A stretch of DNA of 9,750 nt, from NCBI GenBank assembly GCA_900554595.1, contig USHZ01000067.1, positions 1-9,750 of the forward strand. Reading direction: 5' to 3'. The position numbers were made by a program, and so were the translations under genes. Under the pieces are notes generated by a model. That model was not told where the DNA came from. It ran no database searches and worked only from the letters and a program-made list of their open reading frames with translations. Source of the DNA: an uncultured Collinsella sp. (GTDB taxonomy: Bacteria > Actinomycetota > Coriobacteriia > Coriobacteriales > Coriobacteriaceae). Below, in pieces: positions 1 through 5,406 of this stretch; positions within the stretch are counted from its first letter, which is position 1; each line of letters starts with the position of its first letter.

Positions 1-366
1 GTTGAGATCGCCACCCGCAACACGAAGCTGCTCGGGCAGGCGGCTCAGGACTTCCATGATTTGACCGAGCAAAATAGGAGAGAGGATGCAGACGACACCA
101 ACGAGCACCGCCACAACCACAATGAGCGCGATGAACGAACCGATGCCACGACCGACGCCATGGTGCTCGAGCCAGTTGGTGATCGGCGACATCACAAAGG
201 CGATGATGGAGCCGACTGCCAAAAACTCGATAACCGGCGCCAGGATGCCCATAAGGTTAAAGGTGACGGCGGCGATGACAATGCAGCCGACGACGCCCCA
301 AATGCGCAGCGTCAGAATACGGGTATCGCGAAGCGTGCGGTCGGTTTGTTGGGGGTGCTCACTCAT
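1..366 (-). CDS. AI-2E/PerM-family membrane transporter, N-terminal part (cut by window edge)
   Basis: The first 122 residues of a polytopic membrane protein are visible; the rest lies beyond position 1. After a short polar N-terminus (MSEHPQQTDR) there are hydrophobic segments at about residues 24-42, 43-61 and 76-100. They are joined by the family-like stretch AFVMSPITNWLEHHGVGRG and followed by an amphipathic start, LSRLPEQLR. This order (two close membrane segments, 'P..NWLE..G..R', a third segment, then a soluble helix) is typical of the AI-2E/PerM family (formerly UPF0118/DUF20). Family members include autoinducer-2 exporters and Na+/H+ antiporters, so the substrate here is unknown. The ATG overlaps the stop of the sigma factor gene as ATGA, which implies translational coupling and makes this the fourth gene of the sigma operon. 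Family assignment is fairly secure; function is not. Confidence 0.85.
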   Translation of the reverse strand, partial: MSEHPQQTDRTLRDTRILTLRIWGVVGCIVIAAVTFNLMGILAPVIEFLAVGSIIAFVMSPITNWLEHHGVGRGIGSFIALIVVVAVLVGVVCILSPILLGQIMEVLSRLPEQLRVAGGDLN

Positions 367-1154
367 GAACGAACCATCACTCCGTCGGGGTCAATCTTAT
401 CTTGAATCTTCTTAAGGGTACGGCGCAGCAGACGCGAAACCTGAACCTGCGAGATGCCCAGCTTCTTGGCAATCTCGATCTGGGTCATGCCCTTCACAAA
501 GCGCAACTCGATAACCTCACGCTCGCGCGGCGAAAAATCGCGGATGGCTTCCTCAATCACCAAGCGGTCGTCAGTGAAGTCGAGCTCGTTGTCGTCGTCG
601 GCGTAGCGATCGAGAATCGAAGGCGCATCGTCGGAATCGGACGCACCGGGGGCCTCGATGGGCACCGAGGTGTAGGCCGAGGACGATTCCATGGCTTCGA
701 GCACCTCGTCGACGGTCACGCCCAGGTAATCGGCGATTTCCTCAACCTTGGGCGAACGTTGAAGCTCGTTGGTGAGCTTGTCGGTGGCCTGGTTAACCTT
801 GGCAGAGAGCTCCTGCAGACGACGCGGCACGCGCACACTCCAGCCCTTGTCTCGGAAGTGGCGCTTAATCTCGCCCAGGATGGTGGGCGTGGCAAACGTC
901 GTGAACTCAAGTCCGCGCTCAGGGTCAAAGCGATCGATAGCCTTGAGCAAGCCCAGATAGCCGACCTGCAAAAGGTCATCGAGCGGCTCGCCGCGGTTCT
1001 TAAATTTGTTGGCAAGAAACCTTACCAGGTTCATATGGGACATGACGAGCTGCTCACGGGCGTCCGGATCACCGGTCTCCTTGTAACGACGAAACAGCTC
1101 GCGGGTTTTCTCCTTGTCCCAAGCGGTCTTGCCGCTCCGGGAACGTTCGGTCAT
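363..1154 (-). CDS. sigB: SigB/SigF/SigG-type alternative RNA polymerase sigma factor (group 3)
   Basis: A 263-residue sigma-70 family protein that would direct RNA polymerase to stress or stationary-phase promoters. Region 2 spans about residues 33-115. It includes LVMSHMNLVRFLANKF, the core-binding stretch LDDLLQVGYLGLLKAIDRFDP, and the -10 recognition part FTTFATPTILGEIKRHFRDK. Region 3 follows at about 116-165. An acidic linker (SDSDDAPSILDRYADDDNE) precedes region 4 at about 205-258, whose helix-turn-helix reads MTQIEIAKKLGISQVQVSRL. Length and layout fit SigB, SigF and SigG rather than a housekeeping or ECF sigma; the symbol is the nearest match, not proven orthology. The ATG starts 1 nt after the stop of the anti-sigma gene, with AAGGCGG upstream as ribosome binding site, and the stop overlaps the next gene by 4 nt. 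It is probably held inactive by the protein encoded just before it. Confidence 0.93.
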   Translation of the reverse strand: MTERSRSGKTAWDKEKTRELFRRYKETGDPDAREQLVMSHMNLVRFLANKFKNRGEPLDDLLQVGYLGLLKAIDRFDPERGLEFTTFATPTILGEIKRHFRDKGWSVRVPRRLQELSAKVNQATDKLTNELQRSPKVEEIADYLGVTVDEVLEAMESSSAYTSVPIEAPGASDSDDAPSILDRYADDDNELDFTDDRLVIEEAIRDFSPREREVIELRFVKGMTQIEIAKKLGISQVQVSRLLRRTLKKIQDKIDPDGVMVRS

Positions 1155-1155
1155 A

Positions 1156-1533
1156 TTAGATATCCGCCTTGAGGTCGAGGGAAAGCGTTAGGGGCGCTGT
1201 TGTCTTTTCGTAGGAGTCGCACACACTCGCCAAAATGAGCTCGGCATACACAGCAGCCTGGTCATCCTCATCGACAGTCGCCTGGTCGCCAAAGGTAAAG
1301 GTCATGCCCACGTGGGATTCGTCGACATCGAATTTGATCGAGATATCGTCGGAATCAACAGCCGTGCAGCCAAAGATGAAGGCTTCCTCGGCAGCCATAC
1401 GAATGTCCTCGATGCGATCGACGGACATAGAGCACAGGGCGCCGACGTTGGCGGCCGTCATGCGCACCAAGCGCGCGAAACGCGGATCGCCGGCAACGCT
1501 CAGCGTAATGGGGCAGGTTGCTTCGCTACTCAT
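1156..1533 (-). CDS. RsbW-like anti-sigma factor with degenerate ATP-binding site
   Basis: A 125-residue protein that aligns by eye with the N-terminal two thirds of RsbW/SpoIIAB (HATPase_c_2). Shared features are a beta strand (ITLSVAG), a helix with 'FARLVRMTAANVG', and the RsbW-like 'RIEDIRMAAEEAF' (residues 40-52), followed by strand 'ISIKFDVDE'. RsbW normally continues E-A-x-x-N, where the Asn binds Mg-ATP. Here E50-A51 is followed by F-I-F, so Phe54 replaces the Asn. The DxGxG box and the glycine-rich GLGL box are also not recognisable, and the protein is shorter than the roughly 145-160 residues usual for RsbW. The ATG at 1533 is chosen because GAGGAG lies upstream and the domain begins here; an in-frame extension to 1641 only reads through the neighbouring gene. 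It overlaps the upstream gene by 8 nt. Likely role: binding and inhibiting the downstream sigma factor (inferred from operon position), probably without kinase activity. Confidence 0.8.
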   Translation of the reverse strand: MSSEATCPITLSVAGDPRFARLVRMTAANVGALCSMSVDRIEDIRMAAEEAFIFGCTAVDSDDISIKFDVDESHVGMTFTFGDQATVDEDDQAAVYAELILASVCDSYEKTTAPLTLSLDLKADI

Positions 1534-2113
1534 CGCAGGACTCCTCGGAGGTCTCGGCAGGCGTATAGGTGTAATACTGAGCAGGCTTAGCAGCGGGCTT
1601 CTGAACATCATCGTCGTCAGCAGCGGCATCGTCATCGCCAATCAGAACGCGCTCAGTAGGCTGCTCGGCCTCGGCGGCGGCAGCGGCGAGCTTGCGATCG
1701 GGGTCGGCTGCAGGGGCCTTCACCTTATTGAAGAGCTTCTGCACGGCGCCAGCAGCAGAATCAGTCACGCTCGATACGGCATTGCTGGCCTCGGCCACGC
1801 TGCCCGTGACCTCGGAGATGTCGCGAACGACCGCCTCAACCTCAACGAGGTTAGACGTCAGAGCATCAACGGCAGTCTTGCTCGACTTGAGGAGCGGCTC
1901 AACCTGTGCCAGCGCGGGGGTGAGCTCATCGACAGCGCCATCGAGCTTTGCCACCACGGGCTGTGCCTCGGCGAGCGTATTGTTAAGGTCGCTCACGGTC
2001 TTATCGAGCGAGTCAACGACGGTGCGAGTCTTACGCAGTGTGAGTGCAAGCTCAACGACGGCCCACACGCCGACAACAGCAAGCAGCAGCAGGGCGATTT
2101 GAATGGGACTCAT
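1526..2113 (-). CDS. One-pass membrane coiled-coil protein, DUF948/YtxG-like, first gene of the sigma operon
   Basis: A 195-residue protein with one N-terminal membrane segment (about residues 4-24) followed by a long helical region (about 25-125). That region has repeated hydrophobic spacing, as in TVVDSLDKTVSDLNNTLAEA and VEPLLKSSKTAVDALTSNLV. This 'membrane anchor plus VD.L..TV..LN' pattern resembles DUF948 proteins, which include B. subtilis YtxG, a general stress protein of a SigB-dependent operon. The C-terminal third is low complexity and rich in Ala and Asp (DDDAAADDDD), ending in an acidic tail. The ATG is preceded by GGGAGG at 5 nt. Its stop overlaps the start of the anti-sigma gene by 8 nt. 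It occupies the place where rsbV often sits, but has no STAS-domain character. A role as membrane anchor or sensor for the sigma module is inference. Confidence 0.8.
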   Translation of the reverse strand: MSPIQIALLLLAVVGVWAVVELALTLRKTRTVVDSLDKTVSDLNNTLAEAQPVVAKLDGAVDELTPALAQVEPLLKSSKTAVDALTSNLVEVEAVVRDISEVTGSVAEASNAVSSVTDSAAGAVQKLFNKVKAPAADPDRKLAAAAAEAEQPTERVLIGDDDAAADDDDVQKPAAKPAQYYTYTPAETSEESCDE

Positions 2114-2153
2114 ACAAGCCTCCCAAAGGAATCGAAATACAGACGCTGTTCAT

Positions 2154-2171
2154 GGTACCCCAAAGGGGACC
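2154..2171. promoter_or_regulatory. Short inverted repeat ahead of the sigma operon (candidate operator, promoter part or weak hairpin)
   Basis: An 18-bp near-palindrome, GGTACCCCAAAGGGGACC, sits 41-58 nt upstream of the first gene of the sigma operon, inside the 97-nt gap after rarA. Arms GGT(A)CCCC and GGGGACC pair around AAA with one unpaired A. Read on the minus strand it contains GGGTAC, one base from the SigB -10 consensus GGGTAT, but I find no good matching -35 at the usual 12-14 nt spacing. No T-run follows, so it is a poor terminator. It could mark autoregulation of the operon, but this is weak. Confidence 0.3.
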
Positions 2172-2213
2172 GAACATGCCAAGCGTGAGATCCTGGGACA
2201 AAATAATCAGCAG

Positions 2214-3563
2214 TTACTTCGGAGCATTCCCGCTCCGGTCGCGTTCGCTTTGTTCTACGCGCCACTCTTCCCAACCACGGCCGGCAGGATGCCAGAAGGC
2301 GCCACGCTCCAGCCCCTCGGGCAAATAGCGCTGCTCGACCCAGCCTTCGGGATAGTCATGCGGATACTTATACACACCGTATTCGTCGCTGCCCGGACGA
2401 TGACGATCGCGCAGATAGCTCGGTACCTCACGCAAGCCACTGCTATGGATATCGGCCAGCGCCGCATCGATCGAAGCCTCGCACGCGTTGGACTTGGGCG
2501 CCAGGCACACATAGAGTGCAGCCTGAGCTAGGTTAATACGACACTCGGGATACCCAATGACCTCGGCAGATTTAAACGCAGCGTGCGCTATAAGCAGGGC
2601 CTGCGGATCGGCGTTACCGACGTCTTCGGAAGCATGGATCATAATGCGTCGGGCGATAAACTTAGGGTCCTCCCCCGCATCGATCATGCGCGCAAGCCAA
2701 TAGATGGTGGCATCGGGATCGCTGCCGCGCATGGACTTAATGAACGCGCTGATTATGTCGTAGTGCATGTCGCCGTTTTTGTCATAGGTAAAGCCACGAC
2801 GCGGATTGGCAATCTTGACGTCATCCACGGTAATGAGATAGCGCTCCCCCGCCGTCGGTGCAGGCGTGCCCTCGGTATCGGGACGCGTGACGGCAATCTC
2901 GCTCGCCAGCTCGAGCGTTGTGAGTGCCGAGCGAGCGTCGCCCGCAGCCAGCGTGCAGATGGTCTTGACTGTATCCTCATCGGCCGAGAACTTACCGTTT
3001 AAACCCTGCGACGCCTCGAGCGCACGCTCAATCAGCGTGGCGATATCCTCGTCCTTCAGGTGCTCAAGCTCTACCACGCGACCGCGCGAGAGCAATGCCG
3101 AGTTGACCTCAAAATACGGGTTTTCCGTCGTGGCGCCAATCATAATGACGGTGCGGTTCTCGACCGCATGCAGCAGGGCATCTTGCTGCGACTTCGAAAA
3201 GCGATGGATCTCATCGATAAACAGAATGGTGCGGCGGTCGTAGGTGTTCAGACGGGTCTTAGCCTCATCGATTACGCGGCGCAGGTCCTTCACAGTGCCC
3301 GTCACGGCGCTGACCTCGACAAACTCGCTCTTGGTATGGTTGGCGATGATATGCGCCAGCGTTGTCTTGCCCGTACCAGCCGGTCCGTACAGAATCACGC
3401 TCGATAGCACATCATGCTCGATTGCCGCACGCAACCACGAACCCTTGCCCACGGCCTTTTGCTGGCCCACGTACTCGTCGAGCGAATTGGGACGCATGCG
3501 CACCGCGAGCGGCGCATTTTTAAAGGAACGCTCGCGCGTCGAGGCAGAAAAAAGGTCGTCCAT
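2214..3563 (-). CDS. rarA: Replication-associated recombination protein A, AAA+ ATPase (RarA/MgsA)
   Basis: A 449-residue AAA+ ATPase related to clamp loaders that acts at stalled replication forks. Visible motifs are the N-terminal 'PLAVRMRPNSLDEYVGQ' typical of RarA and RuvB-like proteins (residues 18-34), Walker A GPAGTGKT (60-67), Walker B FIDEIH (115-120), sensor 1 GATTENP (143-149) and the arginine-finger stretch LLSRGRV (157-163). The C-terminal half carries the RarA tetramerisation signatures: 'AFIKSMRGSDPDA.IYWLARM..AGEDP.FIARR', 'ASEDVGNADP', and near the end 'YKYPHDYPEGWVEQ.YLP'. Length matches the family. Three in-frame ATG codons (3578, 3569, 3563) and a TTG (3581) lie close together. 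I chose 3563 because family members begin 'MDDLF', although GGGATGG is the only nearby purine-rich site. It lies 60 nt downstream of the dgt-like gene and is probably read with it or from a weak promoter in that gap. Confidence 0.95.
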   Translation of the reverse strand: MDDLFSASTRERSFKNAPLAVRMRPNSLDEYVGQQKAVGKGSWLRAAIEHDVLSSVILYGPAGTGKTTLAHIIANHTKSEFVEVSAVTGTVKDLRRVIDEAKTRLNTYDRRTILFIDEIHRFSKSQQDALLHAVENRTVIMIGATTENPYFEVNSALLSRGRVVELEHLKDEDIATLIERALEASQGLNGKFSADEDTVKTICTLAAGDARSALTTLELASEIAVTRPDTEGTPAPTAGERYLITVDDVKIANPRRGFTYDKNGDMHYDIISAFIKSMRGSDPDATIYWLARMIDAGEDPKFIARRIMIHASEDVGNADPQALLIAHAAFKSAEVIGYPECRINLAQAALYVCLAPKSNACEASIDAALADIHSSGLREVPSYLRDRHRPGSDEYGVYKYPHDYPEGWVEQRYLPEGLERGAFWHPAGRGWEEWRVEQSERDRSGNAPK

Positions 3564-3592
3564 AGCCATCCCATGCATCAATCAAAAGCTTT

Positions 3593-3634
3593 GTTCGTCT
3601 ACAGTATACCGAAAGGATACGAACTACCGTTCGT
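3593..3634 (-). other. Leader hairpin(s) between the dGTPase-like gene and rarA
   Basis: The gap before rarA holds overlapping inverted repeats. ACGAAC (3619-3624) can pair with GTTCGT on either side, at 3593-3598 or at 3629-3634. A second small stem joins GTATACC (3604-3610) to GGATAC (3615-3620) around GAAA. The downstream copy overlaps the stop codon of the dGTPase-like gene. The minus-strand sequence TATACT here could also be a -10 element, but no good -35 is present. No T-run follows, so this is not a standard terminator. Confidence 0.3.
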
Positions 3635-4871
3635 TAATATAGGTACGATGCGGAAACTCCAGACCAGGGAATAGCTTGCTCGTCAGCTCGCAGAAATAGC
3701 CGTCCGTCATGCTCGCGATGTAATCCACCACCGCTTGATCCTTATCGTCCTGCCAGGCATAGGTGCGATCGTAGTAGGAAAGCTGCTGCTCAATGCGCGA
3801 AACATGATGCTTAAAGATGTAAGAGGACTCGTCGCCTTTATTTAGATCCTGCAGGCAACGGTCGTAGAGTTTTTCGAAGGCCTCACGCAACTCCGCCTCG
3901 GAATCGCCTTCGATACCGCCCTTGCTATAGATCTTCTCGTAGTTCTCGCGCTTCGCCCGGCGGATCTCCTCAAACAGGTCCTCGCTCATCTCGATACGCG
4001 GTTTGTCGTAGCTATGCTCAACGATATCGATGGAGGCATGCGTGAGGATCCAGCTGTTGTAAGCCCCGCCCAGGCCATCGTCGAAGGCGTCGGGTGACAG
4101 CAGGCCTGCCGCAATGGCGTCCTGGCGATCGCGACCAGCGTAGGCGAGGATATCGGAGATACGCACCACGCAGCCCTCGAGCGTCATGGGACGCAGGTGC
4201 TCAATCGCGCTATAACCCGTGGCGATGCACTCCTCGACGGTTCGGTCGAACTGGTCAAAGGAACCCATGTCCGAAAGCTCAAAAACACGCTGCTCGTACT
4301 CGCCGTTGTGGCATAGCACGCCATCGAGCGTCTGAAGCGACACATTACGGCCGTACAGTGCATCGAGCACACGAACCGACTGCACGTTATGAAAAAAGTA
4401 GCGACCCGTGCGCTCGTGGAAAATATCGTTGAGAAAGCGCTCACCGGCATGGCCAAAGGGCGTGTGGCCCAAGTCGTGGCCTAAGCCAATCGCCTCGATC
4501 AGATCGCAGTTGAGCCCCAGGGCGCGGCCGATATCGCGTGCAATGCGCGAGACAAGCTGCACGTGCAAACCGCGGCGCGACAGATCATCATTGCTACGGA
4601 AGCTAAAGACCTGCGTTTTGCCTGCATAACGCGTGTACGCCGGAAGATGAAGAATCTTTTCGGTATCGCGCGTAAATGCCGGACGCATAAGCGTGCCTTT
4701 GTCGGCAGCGCGATCAATACGACGAATGACCTGGTCGTCGTTGCAACGATACGGGTTGACAGCACCCGAAGCACGATCGGCGGAAATGCGCTCGACAAGT
4801 TCGGGCGACAACGCCGAGGGAATACGATCCATGCGCGCCTTAATGACGGCCGTTTCTTGATTAGTTGCCAT
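3624..4871 (-). CDS. dgt: HD-domain dGTP triphosphohydrolase-like protein
   Basis: A 415-residue HD-superfamily phosphohydrolase. Family members hydrolyse dGTP or other dNTPs to the nucleoside plus triphosphate and so adjust nucleotide pools. The layout fits: 'RDTEKILHLPAYTRYAGKTQVF' (residues 68-89), a first metal His in 'RRGLHVQLVSRIAR' (H103), the HD pair in 'GLGHDLGHTPFGHAGE' (H132-D133, with H136 and H141), 'FFHNVQSVRVLD', 'TLDGVLCHNGEYE', and the last metal Asp in 'VVRISDILAYAGRDRQDAI' (D240). All metal ligands expected of an active HD enzyme appear present. The usual 'TRLTHS' is altered to 'SRRGLHV', so substrate preference may differ. The ATG at 4871 is chosen over an upstream in-frame start at 4898 because AAGGAG lies 6 nt before it. 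It follows the prepilin peptidase gene by 31 nt and is probably co-transcribed. Confidence 0.88.
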   Translation of the reverse strand: MATNQETAVIKARMDRIPSALSPELVERISADRASGAVNPYRCNDDQVIRRIDRAADKGTLMRPAFTRDTEKILHLPAYTRYAGKTQVFSFRSNDDLSRRGLHVQLVSRIARDIGRALGLNCDLIEAIGLGHDLGHTPFGHAGERFLNDIFHERTGRYFFHNVQSVRVLDALYGRNVSLQTLDGVLCHNGEYEQRVFELSDMGSFDQFDRTVEECIATGYSAIEHLRPMTLEGCVVRISDILAYAGRDRQDAIAAGLLSPDAFDDGLGGAYNSWILTHASIDIVEHSYDKPRIEMSEDLFEEIRRAKRENYEKIYSKGGIEGDSEAELREAFEKLYDRCLQDLNKGDESSYIFKHHVSRIEQQLSYYDRTYAWQDDKDQAVVDYIASMTDGYFCELTSKLFPGLEFPHRTYINER

Positions 4872-4902
4872 GGCATGCTCCTTAAGAAGGATGCGCAATC
4901 GG

Positions 4903-5325
4903 TTACAATGTGCAGCCCACGACCTCGATTATGGCAAAAATCGGCACCAAAAACGGGAGCAATGGCAGGGAGCGCGATTTTGTGAAGAGGCAGGAGAGGG
5001 CAAGGACCAGGAGCGCGACGGCAAATGCCACGATGCCGCCCATAGGGTCGAGCGTGCAAAGCGCGAAGAGCGCCTTGGCGTCCCCCATGCCAATGCCGGG
5101 AGCGCAGCGAACACGACGCCAAAACGACTCAGTGAGCACAAGGGCAAGGTAGACGATGACCGCAAGACCGGCGTGGTCAAGCGCCGTGTTAACGCCTTTG
5201 TCGAGCCAAACGCCTGCTAATGCCGCCACCGCACACGCTCCAGCAAGCTCATTGGGAAACCGCCGCTCACGAGCATCAATCACCGCGCCGGCAAAGATGC
5301 AAATCCAAAACGGGATATAGAACAT
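4903..5325 (-). CDS. Minimal A24 prepilin peptidase (TadV/CpaA-like)
   Basis: A 140-residue, almost wholly hydrophobic protein with the two catalytic aspartate motifs of type IV prepilin peptidases: 'IDARERRFPN' (D17, the D-x6-PN motif) and 'GIGMGDAKAL' (D82, the GxGD motif). Such enzymes cut the leader peptide of prepilins or pilin-like proteins on the cytoplasmic face of the membrane. It lacks the N-terminal cysteine-rich methylase domain of PilD/ComC and so matches the short TadV/CpaA form. The ATG at 5325 is chosen because GAGGAGG lies 7 nt upstream; an in-frame extension to 5370 would read through a hairpin repeat. No pilin, secretion ATPase or Tad gene is in this window, so its substrate must be encoded elsewhere. 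It sits between a glycosyltransferase and a dGTPase-like gene with no evident functional link. Confidence 0.88.
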   Translation of the reverse strand: MFYIPFWICIFAGAVIDARERRFPNELAGACAVAALAGVWLDKGVNTALDHAGLAVIVYLALVLTESFWRRVRCAPGIGMGDAKALFALCTLDPMGGIVAFAVALLVLALSCLFTKSRSLPLLPFLVPIFAIIEVVGCTL

Positions 5326-5357
5326 CGGATTCCTCCTCGAGCTGCATCGCAAAAGCA

Positions 5358-5398
5358 AAAACCACCACAAAGGTGCCTGTCCCCTTTGTGGTGGTTTT
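5358..5398 (-). terminator. Perfect 16-bp inverted repeat after the glycosyltransferase gene (terminator-like)
   Basis: Arms at 5358-5373 and 5383-5398 (AAAACCACCACAAAGG and its exact complement) flank a 9-nt loop. On the minus strand the stem ends in GGTTTT, followed by TGCTTTTGCG, which resembles a rho-independent terminator. It begins 8 nt after the glycosyltransferase stop and leaves only 32 nt before the prepilin peptidase start. It therefore either separates the two units or attenuates read-through. On the plus strand the T-run is broken by G residues. The core GGTGCCTGTCCCC has the look of a dispersed intergenic repeat. Confidence 0.7.
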
Positions 5399-5406
5399 GG
5401 TGGTGG

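Noticed and set aside
402..1172. Plus-strand open frame of 256 codons opposite the sigma factor gene
   Set aside because: Antisense to a clear sigma factor; no recognisable motifs.
1235..2188. Long plus-strand open frame of 317 codons opposite the sigma operon
   Set aside because: It is antisense to two well-supported overlapping genes. Its translation has no recognisable domain and no ribosome binding site. Long open antisense frames are common in high-GC DNA.
2114..2213. A SigB-type promoter (GTTTAA, 12-14 nt, GGGTAT) ahead of the sigma operon
   Set aside because: Only a one-mismatch -10 (GGGTAC) is present and no acceptable -35 at the right spacing. It is kept only as a weak note under the inverted repeat.
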